From assembly GCA_002221725.1 (NCBI GenBank), contig NJFT01000063.1, positions 1 through 64,000 of the forward strand: DNA of 64,000 nt, written 5' to 3'. Of this stretch, positions 45,528-56,618 are shown in pieces. Under the pieces are notes generated by a model, which saw nothing but the letters and a program-made list of their open reading frames with translations, was not told the origin of the DNA and ran no database searches. The first letter of the stretch is position 1, and each line of letters begins with the position of its first letter. The stretch comes from Scedosporium boydii (lineage: Eukaryota > Ascomycota > Sordariomycetes > Microascales > Microascaceae). The translations under genes were made by a program, and so were the position numbers.

Positions 45528-46886
45528 TGTGGGTCTATCCAGAGCGTCCGGCGAAAGATTGTCACAACATTTCTCCATTTGTGTGTTGCTCGCCAGCCTA
45601 CCGGTATCCGCCCCATCTTGGGTATTTGTTAGTTATGTTGAAAACCTGCGGCATACGTTGGTGGGCAAGAGGAGAGGGCAGTGCTTGTGCAGTTTCTTGC
45701 CTTTAGGACTACGTTGGGAGATAAATTTCACAGCCGAGCAAATTTTGCTTTTGGAGCCCGAGAAAGAGAAAGGATCTCGGAATTCCAAAGTCACATGGCA
45801 GTCACGTGAGTGGTTGTAAATGCGGCAGTTGGCTTCACAATCTCCAATCGAGCGCAAGTCTCGAGTCTTGCAATTTCTTCTTCTCAGTCCGCACAGGAAA
45901 TCAACGCGCCGTCCTTCTCTCGTCTTCCTCGACTTAGATAACCATGTCACATCGCCAAAGACTTATCCGCGCTCTAAGCCGCCACAATCCGGCGCTAGCG
46001 TTAGCACCCGTCTCGCCGTCTGACCCATCAACCATTCCAGAATCAATGTCTATGTTTATTCGGGAGGAACATGACGTCCTGTTTGTCCTCAGCAATGAAT
46101 TCCACGCTGAGGATCCCATTCGATTCCGCCACCATGCCTCCCCTCCCCGATCGACTGTACATTAGCAATGGTTGGAAGAAATTAAACTAAGCAAATGGGG
46201 TGCGTCAAGGAAGGACATACACAATCATGTGGCTAAATTCATGCCGAGGTTCTCTTGACCAGACGCACAATCTTTTTCTCTCGTAACAGAGAAGCCCTAG
46301 ACTAGATCATTGGACTGTAAAAGTTGTCGCGGAAGATATCGCTGTAGGGTATGCAAAACAGGGGAGCGCGGTGGGAATCTGGAGGAGTTGATATTGATAG
46401 ATCCGCCGGCTTCCTAAAAATATTATGTGTCAACGTCAACAGCAACGGAGGTCACCATCAGAGCGATAAGTATCGTTTTGCTTCGTAATATGTACACCCA
46501 GCTAAAGGTGTCAATATGAGTCTCAGAGACTGGTTCATTTCAAGACCGACGGGACCTCCGGCGCGGAGGATGTATAAGTAGGAATGTCCCACCATTGCCT
46601 GGTAAATGCACCACAGATTTTCTATTTATTACTGAATTCAATAGGCTGGGAAGTGGAGCAGTTACGGCCAGTGCTGATGGCGCGGCCGTTCGATGACCAA
46701 CGAAGGCCGTCGGTACCTACCAGGAGAAGTGTCAAGTAGAAGAAATATAATAGCTTCCATCCTGACGGTGGAAGGGGAAAGTAAGAAGAACGGCGGTAGT
46801 GACTCAGCTCAAAAAGGACTGGATACTCAGTGAATGTAGCAAGTAATGACAATTGAAAGGCATTCCCTCCCGAAAATCTCTAGCAC
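45528..46886. other. Intergenic, nothing recognised
   Basis: A 73-codon frame at 45,944-46,165 begins with an ATG in a plausible context but has no motif; it may or may not be a small gene. The remainder shows no feature. Confidence 0.4.
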
Positions 46887-48209
46887 TTATTCAGTAGGTC
46901 CATCTAGAGATGTCTGCCACTCTCCAAGAGCTGGATTATACGCCAGCCGGTACATCCTTTCAAAGTCCCCATTCTCCTCGCATCGCGACACGATTTCCAG
47001 GTTCGGCTCGCCATAATGCCCCATGAACTCTAGCTCCAGCTTCACTTCCAAGCCTGACTGGGACTGCCGGTGCAGCAGCGCGCAAGCAAAAGGTTCGGCG
47101 CGAGCGAAAGTAGAATCATTAAATAGAACCGAGCGGAGAAACGACGTGGGCGTGCCATCCACATCGACCCCTTCGACAACTAACTCCTGAGATGCACGAG
47201 TGACCTTCAGCCACCGGTAGAGGATGAAAGGAGGAATTGGAATGGCTAAGATCGCCATCACACGTGCCAATAGATCATCAGTGGTTGAATAGACACGGAT
47301 ATCCGAGAATTGGTCCATCGGTGTGTTTTGGAGATTGCAAATGGACAGCACAGCATTTCCCCTTTTTCCAACAATCTGAGGAATCGTGGCAGCCGGGGTG
47401 ACGGTAAGGGAGGAGCCCAAGCTGAGACAGAGATCGGCCTGGTAAGCATGCTCGAAGGCTCGCTGAAGAGCATCCTCAGGAAGGTTCTCCCCAAAATGGA
47501 TAATGCTGTCTAATAAGTCGCCGCGACATCGAGTACATTTGCGGCCAGTTCTGTGATCCCTAAGGGAAGTCCCATGTGAAGCAATGGCCCGGAAGTCTAG
47601 TACAATCCAGTCAGGATTGGGCAGATATGAATGGGAGCAAGCTCCAGAGAGAACAAGTGATATACCTCGGATATACTCTTTACCACACCGCGAGCAGTAC
47701 TCACGATTAGCATTGCCGTGGAGTTCCGATATTTTGTCCTATCAAATTAGACTTGGGCTAGCACGACAATTGAGCGTATGCATCGCGTGATAAACCTACT
47801 GGCAGGATCCCACTCTTTCTATGCAGACCATCCGTGTTCTGACTGACAAGGTATTTCAAAATCCCTCTATTCTGGAGCTCAACGAGAGCCATGTGGGTAG
47901 GTGTAGGGAGAGCCTGAAGCATATCGGTCGCACTCGCTGAGGGTGATTTTCCCTGTGCCATGAGAGTCCATACTCCCCGCGGGCCGCGAAAATCAGGTAT
48001 ACCTATTATTGACGATCAACAGCGAAAGGATAGGGAATAGATAGCCACGAAATACCTGCGGAAGTTGAAACGCCCGCCCCCGTGAATGCGATGAAATGTT
48101 GACTTCTCTTAATCAGATCTGCGAGTTTCTCAGCTTTCTCCTGAACACTGTCCGCAGGTTCGAAACGTTCCATCATCTGCTCATTATTTTTATGTGCGGA
48201 GAAGGCCAT
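46887..48209 (-). CDS. Sirtuin, SIRT6/7-like NAD+-dependent deacylase
   Basis: Four exons (48,209-48,056; 48,002-47,800; 47,738-47,666; 47,596-46,887) join in frame to 379 residues. The NAD-binding '[20 protein letters not shown]' begins at about residue 44, 'SQNTDGLHRKSG' follows, and catalytic His126 lies in 'ELHGN'. Zinc ligands Cys134/137 and Cys164/167 are in two CxxC pairs. 'GSSLTVTPAATIP' closes the Rossmann part. '[10 protein letters not shown]' and the short zinc module are typical of the SIRT6/SIRT7 class. Known members remove acyl groups from histone lysines, affecting silencing and DNA repair. A ~120-residue C-terminal extension has no known motif. An in-frame ATG at 48,260 could add 17 residues. 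The divergent neighbour is ATP9. Confidence 0.92.
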
Positions 48210-49202
48210 TTTATATAGACTTGGTACTGTGATGACGATGAGATGACCGAAATGGTGCAAATGGTGATGAGAGAGGCGATCTGATCCGCTTCATGCGGTT
48301 TTCTGACACAGAATGCGAAAATTGCGCGGCCTGGAATTTTAGGCATGCAGTCCGATTTCCTGGTCGAAACTCTGAGGGTACATGCCGCTTAATACTTCTT
48401 GAAGCTTCCCGCTCGGCATTCACACGGTATTTCATAGCGATTTCCCAAGTGAGGTTGAATTGAGAGAGTAACAACGCCGCAGATTTTCTGGCTACTCAAT
48501 GCCGGGGGCTTATTACCAATCCTAACCACGTTTCGAGCTTCCCGCTAGGGTCAATCAACTCAACTTAGCTAGCGCATCTGAGGTTAAATCGACATCAAGG
48601 CTTTCCGGATTCTGGTACACTTTGCTACGTGGGTCTTAAGCCCGGAACTCTAAGGCCATTAAGATCCAATATCTGTTTTATTCTCCCCGTTAGGCTACCC
48701 ATTGTTGAGCTCGGAGGTAGCTGGGTGAAGCTGGAGGACAGATCCGGCAGTGAGCAAAGCTTGGCTCAGCCGTTGATGATGCTGCATGGCTACCCCGCGC
48801 TGACCAGCCAGCCAGCCAATCTGTACCACCCGAAGTAGTGTGTCGCATATCTCGGATTCCCGGTAGGGCTAGTGATAGATACATCGATTCAATGTCACCA
48901 TCCACGGCTGCTGACGCCACTGCTGACTGTCCGAAACGTTGTGCGTCCAAGTCATTGGAGCGGGATATCAGCCTGGATAGTTAGCGGCCATCGAAGATGA
49001 CCTTTGGATGTACGAAGTAACTTACATAAGTTGTCAAGTTGCCATTGCGCGCAGTTGATCCTCCTCGTATTTCTCGGATCTTTGATCTCACCCTCCGTCT
49101 TTGCATCTTTTGTCTTCTTTCCATCTGTCCTCAAGTCCATGCACCAGCCGTTACATCTTTTCTCATCCATCCCACTCATCAAGTATCAATTGCCCGTACG
49201 AA
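48210..49202. other. Divergent promoter region of sirtuin and ATP9
   Basis: This ~990 bp region lies between the divergent sirtuin and ATP9 start codons. A CT-rich leader occurs just before ATP9 (49,060-49,190). No other feature is seen. Confidence 0.5.
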
Positions 49203-49813
49203 ATGCTCGCATCAAGTAAGTTAGCTGGCATAGCCGCCCGCAATGGCCCAAAGCAACATTACCGTTTGATATCGTCGACGGCGTCGCAGAGTATGTGATT
49301 GTCGGACGCTTGTCCTACCCCTTTTTTGTGAGATTCTTATTCATCCGACTTCAGCTCGCCTTTCGCACTCCTTCGTCTCCTCTCCACGCTACCCGCCGGT
49401 CCGACCTGCCCTTCTTCTTAATAGCTCCCGCTCTGCCCTCCCGCCCACCTTGACAAGGAATGGCGTTACGCAGTTCCGCACCGTCGTCGTAGAGTCCATG
49501 ACAGGCGCCATCGTAACGGCCGCAAAGCTGCACGGCGCTGGCTTTGCCACCATTGGTATGGCTGGCGCAGGCGTCGGCATTGGCAACGTATACGCCGCGC
49601 TCATCACTGGCACCGCTAGGAACCCTGCCGTGCGAGGTAAGAAAAGGCTGTTAGGCCATGGTGCTTGCAACCCTGGCTACTAGAATGCGACAAGCTGACG
49701 GGCCATGTCTCGCAGGCCAACTCTTCACGTACGCTATTTTGGGCTTTGCCCTCTCCGAAGCTACGGGGTTGTTCGCCCTGATGGTGGCGTTCCTCATTCT
49801 CTATGCCTACTGA
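49203..49813 (+). CDS. ATP synthase subunit 9 (c-ring), nuclear-encoded mitochondrial
   Basis: Three exons (49,203-49,290; 49,355-49,636; 49,716-49,813) join in frame to 155 residues. The first ~79 residues are Arg/Ser/Leu-rich without acids, a mitochondrial presequence ([15 protein letters not shown]...). The mature ~76 residues match the F0 proteolipid: '[20 protein letters not shown]', the polar loop '[11 protein letters not shown]', and '[21 protein letters not shown]', whose Glu138 is the proton-carrying acid. It forms the rotating ring of ATP synthase in the inner membrane. Filamentous ascomycetes can have more than one nuclear ATP9 gene. This one differs from the common 'IGLTGAGIGIG...FDLMVA' form and resembles the second type, with Ser-Glu-Ala-Thr in helix 2. 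Confidence 0.93.
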
Positions 49814-51694
49814 ATACGGCTTTGGCGACTCTCGAATTGCATATCGCTCCTTGTAGATGGAGGGTGCGGTACAGGATTGATAAGTATGCAATAGAGAGAA
49901 GCATGGCCAATTTGGTTGGCAGAAGCACATCGACCTCTTCAGACTTGTTATTTTCTACTATCCTGCGCTCCAATGACAGCAACAATCTCTCCTCATTATC
50001 AAGCTTTCGAACTTCCTTTGATACTAGCGATAACTGCCAGTGTAGATAGGGGAGATGTCAACTTATATGTCTAACAATTGAAGATTCTTCATTTCTACTC
50101 CGCGGCTTTCCACTCCGGTTCTCCAATCTCATCTTAGCCCTGGGTCATGATTCTCAGCGAGATCCTCGCGATAAAGGAAACCGTACAGGCCTTACATGCT
50201 CTCAAATTTAGTCCGGCTGTGTTTTCTCAGCGTAAAACGCAATCTAAGTATTACCTCTGCTGGACTGCCCGCATGCTGCTCGTGCTGAGGTAATGGCCTA
50301 TCCCTGATTGAAGGGTCTTAGAGAGCTTCTATGGTCTCATCGATTGGTTCCTATCTATCGAAACTGTGATGGAACCAATCGATATAAGTAATTCTAAGTT
50401 GCCTCTGCGAGGCTCCGACGTGATTGAGAATTGCACTGCGTGAAAAGTCGAACTGGTTTTGATAATCATTCAATTAAAATCCGAGTAGAAGATGGATTGC
50501 TATTCCGCAAGCTAACTACGAGAAAGCGTAAACAAATTTAAATCATTAAACATACAGCGGGTTTTCTCCGACGGCAAAGGTCATTTGCAAGAATACCAGC
50601 TTTTTCCGAGGAATATCACGGTGATCAATAGCCTTGCCTTTTCTTTCTAGAACTCGGAATACCGGCCCATCACCTGCTCGTTATCAATGTAACTCGGTAA
50701 ATGGGTAGACAAAAACAGAGTAACCCATGGAACCCCTCCCTAGGTTGCTCAAAGTTGCCCATTGCCCACCATAACAGTATCTATGTGCTCTCCAGGGCAG
50801 CCCATCCTCAGGGGAGGTAGGTTACCCGCCCTAGTGTGCAAGCGGTTGATTGGTGCGGGGGTGGGCTACCCCCAGGGAGACCGACATGTGCTTTCCCATG
50901 GCCTGCTTCTTGTCAGGCCTTCACAGCCACCTATGTGCAAATGTTCGTGATGAGGCTCTTTTGCCCCTGTAAAGCATCGTGGCAACTGCTCAACTGCCAC
51001 CATGGAAACACTCGTATAAAAGTTGAAGCGGTATTTGAAGAGAACAAACTCTTACCAGCGTTATCCGAGACCGAGCAATGCGTGTGACAGGCGCAAGCCG
51101 AGAGAGTCGGCTGCAACTTCGGGCACCGAAGCGCCGGCGGCCTCGGGGTCTAGACCGCGTGACGAGAAGCCAATACATCCAGATTCCAAGGAGGGAGGAA
51201 ATCCCATGCGCCAAGTTTCTAATTCCACCTCAGAGGCGGCGACAACCAGCGCGGGGGACGCTCGCTCTCTCCATGAACCGGCTGAGCACCCGTCGCTTCC
51301 TCAGGCGCTGGTGGCATGTTACAAGGGAATCTTGTCTCTCCGACTTGAGGTAGATGCCTAAGCCGTCCTGCCATACCTGTGGGGTCCTCGGACATACGGA
51401 TCGGACGTCAAGATTATCAACCAAGCTAATCCATCAGCAAGGCACCAGAAAATGAGCCTGGTCATGAATAACATGGTCGAGGGACCTGACGACGGCCTCG
51501 GAACATGAAGCTGATGTCGAGACTGATTTGGAGGATCGGCAGCCAATTTCGTTGAGAGCTTTGCTTACTGAGAAGATGGGGTAGACGCCGCAAGTTGTGC
51601 TTGGTTGGGTCACTGCTTGCATCGCCTCAGAGGCAAGACATCTCAGCCCAAGTTGTCCCATGAACCCACGATTGCCACCCCAAAGATATTGTCG
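49814..51694. other. Intergenic; probable decayed 5' part of the NLR gene
   Basis: Positions 49,814-50,740 show nothing recognisable. From about 51,020 short open frames alternate on both strands, with no motif that I can name. Those after about 51,290 may be the eroded N-terminal part of the NLR pseudogene. Confidence 0.35.
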
Positions 51695-52640
51695 GGCGAG
51701 GCACCGGCATCCAAGGATGACCGCGTCGGTGTTTTAGGCCTCGTCTCCAAGACGGAGTGGTATATGCAGCTGCGCCAGCAGGTTGCGGCCACTGGTAAGG
51801 CCACCAAGACCGTTCCAATGAGGAGAATCTTGCCTTTCTCCGAAGGCATCGTGTTAGACTCTATGAAGCCGTCCTATCCTTTTTTTTTTTTTTTTTTGCC
51901 GTCATCTGCCATGATAGTGGTAGCCAGTTGGTCGATCTCACTCGGGACTGGTCGAGCCTGCCGAGCTCCGATCTTTCCGTGGTTGACGGCGAACACGCCT
52001 TGGCTGCATCGATCGGCCTCAAGCAGCAGCTTAACCAGCTGGTAGGTTCGACAACGCGTGATAGAGAATCTCCAGCCAACTCCGCCGACGAGACGGATCC
52101 CAGCCATTAAGATAGTCAAGTGTTGACCGTCTTGCACGCTATCGATTACAGACTCGCCATTCTAGACAGCTAGGCCGATGCTGACAACGGCAAATACCGG
52201 TGGCTTGTTTCGACCGATCAGTATAACAGCTTTTGGGACTGGGGCAACAAGGACGCCAGAATGCTCTGGATTACGGGTAGCCCGGGTAGTGGCAAGTCGG
52301 CACTGTTGACAACAATTGTACAGAATCTCTCGACACAAGCGCAAACGATTCCGGACTCGCCACGTCTTTCGTGCTGCTTCCGTGGCGCTAACGGGCCCGG
52401 ATCGTGTTCAGCTGCATCTGCTCTCAAGAGTCTCATATGCCTGCTACTCCTTGAGCAACTCTCACTGGACGTTCACTTGACAAGCCTGCACGATCCGACG
52501 GAGAGAGAACACTTTGGCCACCTCAACAACTTTCTGGCTCTGTCGGGACTCTACGACATTATACGAGACAGCAAACCTACTTGGTGGTTGATGCAATCGA
52601 CGAGTGTGTAAAGGAGGGGGCGCCCATTCTGGCTATGAGG
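51695..52640 (+). pseudogene. NLR-type NACHT protein fragment, broken
   Basis: A Walker A P-loop, 'LWITGSPGSGKSALL', lies at 52,264-52,308, preceded by the usual 'YRWLVSTDQYNSFWDW' segment. A Walker B-like 'YLVVDAIDECV' lies at about 52,578-52,610 but in a different frame. Upstream pieces ('LVSKTEWYMQLRQQV' near 51,735 and 'VRLYEAVLSF' near 51,853) resemble the N-terminal NACHT_N-type helical domain of fungal NLRs. Inactivating changes are frame changes around 51,790-51,850 and before 52,578, and in-frame TAA (52,111-52,113) and TAG (about 52,171-52,173) in positions that suit Gln. An 18-T tract at 51,880-51,897 inserts six Phe codons in frame. No repeat domain (ankyrin, WD40, TPR) follows. 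Fungal NLRs act in non-self recognition and cell death. Confidence 0.7.
51880..51897 (+). repeat. Homopolymer T18 inside NLR pseudogene
   Basis: There are eighteen consecutive T, a multiple of three that keeps the reading frame across the tract. Confidence 0.9.
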
Positions 52641-52754
52641 AATTTCCATAACTGAGCAGCTCCTGGTCCAACCTGGGCAGGGGTGAGTAGGGTGAGTGAG
52701 TGAGTTATCTATTTTGGGCTATCCTGGCTATAGTCGCCAACCACACCCGGCCAG

Positions 52755-52777
52755 TTTTTTTTTTTTTTTTTTTTTTT
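52755..52777 (+). repeat. Homopolymer T23 at HET gene 3' end
   Basis: There are twenty-three consecutive T eight bases beyond the stop codon of the minus-strand HET gene, seen as an A-tract just downstream of that gene. It could be a slippage-prone microsatellite or the relic of a retroposed poly(A). Confidence 0.85.
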
Positions 52778-52785
52778 AACCAATG

Positions 52786-54949
52786 TTACGAAATATAGAT
52801 ATGGCGAACTTCTGGCTTCGCCGTCGAAAGGAATCGTACAAACTTTAGACCTGCCTTACTCCGCATCTCTGGTAGCCTCTCAAAGAGCTCTCGATCATGT
52901 GCTAGGTGCTCCATATGCTGGGTCAATTGAGGAGGATCTTTGCTTCGCAATGTATCCTTAGATCCTTGCCAATCTGGCATATGATCCGTTCGGGCCATGA
53001 GCAAGATGTCGACCACACCTATCCGCTCATGTTTGCCGCGCCCGCGCACCGTTTGGAGAATGATACCATAAAGATTGTAAGTCAGAGCGAAGAGCGGCAT
53101 GAATAGCAATTTCCCTGAACAAGACAAGGCATAAAGCTGCTCGTCGGGCATTTCAAAGTAGAGCTGGGATTTTAGGGGATTATTCTTTGTCGAAAACTGA
53201 TATGACAGGATAGAAAAACCGATTATCTCCTTCTCCTCCGACCATTTGAGTGTTAGAGGAAGGCAAGACCCCTCGATCTCCAGTGTTCCATCGTATTTCA
53301 CCTTGGTGCCCAGCGCTGTAGTGTCGCCGCGCAAGCTCTTCACCTCGGCATAGTCTGCGCGCACTTCATGGAAGACGTTATAGTCTAGCGGAAAGTCTAT
53401 GGCTCCATCAACAGTGGCCCAGGACCAGCTAGGAGAGCGCCAGCGCGTCTCAGAGATGGGAAATTCTGCACGGCTATCATCATCCCGGTGCCAGGCGAGA
53501 TCGTACAAAGCAGTGCTCTTCCACACCCCGGCAAAGTAGGCATCGGCTGGCCTAGAGACCGATATACGCCCCGCTATCCCGTCAAGGGCCATAAGCTTAT
53601 CACCTGCGACGGTGAAATCACATCCACAATAGTCTGTTAGAATACGCTGCCAAACTTTGGCAAATCTCACAGATTCGGATTCCGCTGATGGTGATGAAGA
53701 TATCTGTGGCGGGGTTATATCGTATTCGTGTTTCATGCAGGGCACACCCAGCCATTTGGGTAATCCTTCGGGATACATTTCCAAAGCTCTCCATTCTCGG
53801 CATTCCCATGCCATTTGGGCTTGACCGAAGTGCGCCACCCGTCTGGCCAAGTAGCGCTCCTGAAACACCCAGCCCCTTTCGTTAAGAGGACCTTCTTCGA
53901 CCTCCTCGTCCCAAAGACCACCATCGACCACGAAATACTTGCGTGTCTGACTACCGATATCCAGATCTAATTGGGTAGGTATTTTGTGGGCCCAACGGCT
54001 GTTTCCGAGCAGATCATCATCCTCTTGCGTCGCCCAAGTCGCCGGAATATTCATGGAAGCGCAAGTGTAGACCTCTCCCATCATTTTGGATTCTATGGCC
54101 CAATCCGTAAGGTCGTCCTGATCTTGTTTTATACATAACGAATCAATCCACAGGTATTTGACGCCAAGATGACGAGCAATCCTCATTGCATCCTGAAAAA
54201 CTTGCGGCAGTCGCACAACGTCAATTCCTCGCTGTAACTGTGCTATCGTGGACGATTCCAGCTTGGTGTATCTCTTTTTGCACCAGCGATGACTGAGCGT
54301 CATGTAGGGTCCTTGAGGCGGGTTCTCTGCAGTGATAATGAGTCGAACGTCGCTGGCCCTCGAGCCAAGATGCAACAACCGCGTGGGATACCAGCCTTGG
54401 CTGCCTTGTCTGCAGCGCTGGTGACTGGTCGAACACATGTGAAACCACTTCCTGAGGACTTCCAGATCCGCTACAGAATTGCTGACACGCGCAGATGTCG
54501 TAGTTGCAGGTTCTTCGAGCGTATTAGTCTAATTTCTGCCGTGCGTCATCGACTCGGACGTGGAGGCATGCAAGCAGAAGACGTCTCTTACCCGGATAGG
54601 AAATGAAATTGAGCTCGATGGGACACCCACCCTCCCTACCATGGCCAGCAGGGATTATTCTCATAAGGAATGGAGGTAGTCCTTCTCCCTGCGTCATGCC
54701 CTCAACTCCCACACGTCCCCAGCCCACGTATTCGACAACGAGGCTCTTGGTGTGCCATTCTGCGAAGGCCTTGGCATCCTCGATCTCTAGCCACGCTGCG
54801 AACTTTGTGCAAACCCAACACCTCGACCCCTCGCCAGTGCCATACTTGGGGAGCGTTTTGATGCTCTTCAATCCAGAATCCCGGCTTCTAGGCCAATCGT
54901 GAGGCCCTAAAGTCCGTGTCGCCGTCAAACAAATTGAACACACTCCCAT
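52786..54949 (-). CDS. HET-domain (heterokaryon incompatibility) protein
   Basis: Two exons (54,949-54,592; 54,512-52,786) join in frame to 694 residues. The N-terminus has Cys-rich 'MGVCSICLTA' and 'SRCWVCTKFAAWLE' segments. The HET domain starts near residue 188: 'YMTLSHRW', 'VFQDAMRIARHLGVKYLWIDSLCIKQD', 'YTCASMNIPAT'. It continues with 'LNERGWVFQERYLARRVAHFG' and 'RSPSWSWATVDG', all conserved in the long class of fungal HET proteins. Such proteins cause growth arrest or cell death after fusion with a genetically different strain, probably through a TIR-like fold. No lesion is visible. It lies tail to tail with the broken NLR gene, another non-self recognition family. Confidence 0.93.
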
Positions 54950-55901
54950 TTTGTGGCGGAGGGTAGGGTGCGGGGAAAATAGGGATGTCTTCAAGCTAGA
55001 CACGTTAGTGAAGGTAGCATACAAATCAGTTACATACTGTTAATTCAAAGTAACGGTATATAAAGTTAATTCATATAATTCAATATAACGATAGCTTTGA
55101 ATGTGATAATTATAACAATAAACCAAATACGACCCTTTCACAATCTGGCCGGCCCCAACATGGCTGCAAACTGAATAACATGATATTTAATGGAAAGTTG
55201 GGAACTTGCAAAGAAAGAGAGCAAGGAAAAGACGACCGCTCCCGCTGCCTGCATCGCGACTCGGAGATTCCTTTTCGCACATGGCCCGCGTTCGCTTCAT
55301 TGCGCAGGAATCCGCCCCTCTCGCTGATGGCACCTCTGGACTCTAGCGCTGTCTCACCACACATACATAGATTCCACGTTAATCTCCGCATTTGGTGGAT
55401 TCAACATTCGCAATTACCATAATAAAGTCTTATGGTGTTCAATTCCCCATGGGTATTCGGTGTAATACTTTGTAAGGTCAGAAGTGATTCCGCAAGTAAG
55501 CTACGAAACGAGGGAAGAAGGAAAAGGAGCGGGATGAGAGCTGGAATGGAATCAAGAGGGTTGTACAGCACCAAGTCCGAAATTAAAGCGAGGCCAGCAA
55601 GTCAGACACCAGGAACAAAGGTAAAAAGGAAAATCTCTCCATGAGAGTAATTCTAATATGTATCGAACAGCTTACACCGAGGACGGATGCAACGCGACGG
55701 AAAAGAAGAGAAGATAGCTACATACACAACTGACCAACAGAGAAAAGGAGAACCAAGGGGACCCATATCCAAAGATATTGGTGCAGCCAGAGCACAGGGG
55801 TGCATCCCAACAGACTGTCGCCGATGTGAGTCGTAAGCTTCGGGCCTCCCGAACCCTCCATTCCCGAACCCCTTTCCCCTTGATCCCGGCAGAACATTAA
55901 A
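54950..55901. other. Intergenic, nothing recognised
   Basis: Positions 55,010-55,140 are AT-rich (repeated 'ttaattca/ttcaata' words). No coding motif or RNA gene is seen. Confidence 0.45.
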
Positions 55902-56618
55902 TTAGACCTTGATGTGGATGTAGTTAAAACTGCTCTTGGGAACCGTGCGTGTGCCGTAACCCTCCCTAACGCTGTGGTTATACTCTTCGATGGTCACCTT
56001 ATCGCCAGAAACCTTGGTGACCCAGGCGACATGGCCCCAAGTTCCTGCATTGCTCTGGGCGATGCAGCCCGGAACAGGCTTGTTGTTGACAACAACGCCA
56101 GTCTTGCGTGCAGCTTCATCCCACGAGTTGGCATTGCCCCAGGCAGCACCCTTATACCTGTTGTGGAACTTGAGGCCGAGTCTCTTGTTGATACGCCAAG
56201 CAACAAAGCTAGTACATTGGCACTTGTAGTAGTTCCATGGATCAACACCGCCGCACTTGCCCTTGTAGGGGTAGTCGTTCGTGACCGGACCGGGAATGCC
56301 GCCGCTCGGGGGTGGTGGCGAGCCGCCAGAGCACTTCTTCGTGACATAGCCGTTGGTGCCCGTTTTAACGTAGTAGTCCGCTACATAGCAGCCGTCGGAG
56401 GTCTTATCCCAGATGTTGTTCCCGTTGACGCTGGTTCCGGAGGTCTGGCAAGAAATGTCCACCTTCTTGCCCTTCTTATATGTGAGCTTCACGCCATAGC
56501 TGGTACCGGGTCCAGTGCGGCAGTTGACGCTGTTGCCAGTGATGGGGTAGGCCGCATTGGCGAAGGAGAGAAGACTGAGGACAAAGGCCACGAAAATAGT
56601 CGCTTTCATGGTGAACAT
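55902..56618 (-). CDS. Secreted SH3-like + CHAP cell-wall hydrolase
   Basis: This intronless protein has 238 residues (or 235 from the ATG at 56,609, which gives the cleaner signal peptide ending ...SFANA). After the signal peptide comes a Cys-rich bacterial-type SH3 domain ('YPITGNSVNCRTGPGTSYGV' to 'YVTKKC', residues ~24-96). A proline linker (SPPPPSGG) leads to a CHAP domain (~115-238). CHAP catalytic residues are visible: Cys135 in 'CTSFVAW', His196 in 'GTWGHVAWV' and an acidic/Asn partner in 'TIEEYN'. CHAP enzymes cut peptidoglycan peptides or the amide bond to sugar, so the expected target is bacterial cell wall outside the hypha. The gene faces away from a GH24 lysozyme that carries nearly the same SH3 domain. 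A TATATAAG box lies ~165 bp upstream. The domain combination suggests horizontal origin. Confidence 0.92.
   Translation of the reverse strand: MFTMKATIFVAFVLSLLSFANAAYPITGNSVNCRTGPGTSYGVKLTYKKGKKVDISCQTSGTSVNGNNIWDKTSDGCYVADYYVKTGTNGYVTKKCSGGSPPPPSGGIPGPVTNDYPYKGKCGGVDPWNYYKCQCTSFVAWRINKRLGLKFHNRYKGAAWGNANSWDEAARKTGVVVNNKPVPGCIAQSNAGTWGHVAWVTKVSGDKVTIEEYNHSVREGYGTRTVPKSSFNYIHIKV

Noticed and set aside
45944..46165. 73-codon frame with an ATG
   Set aside because: No motif, no clear promoter or neighbour context; not enough to call a gene.
49351..49985. Minus-strand frames over ATP9
   Set aside because: They are antisense shadows; the plus strand gives the complete ATP9 with correct splice sites.
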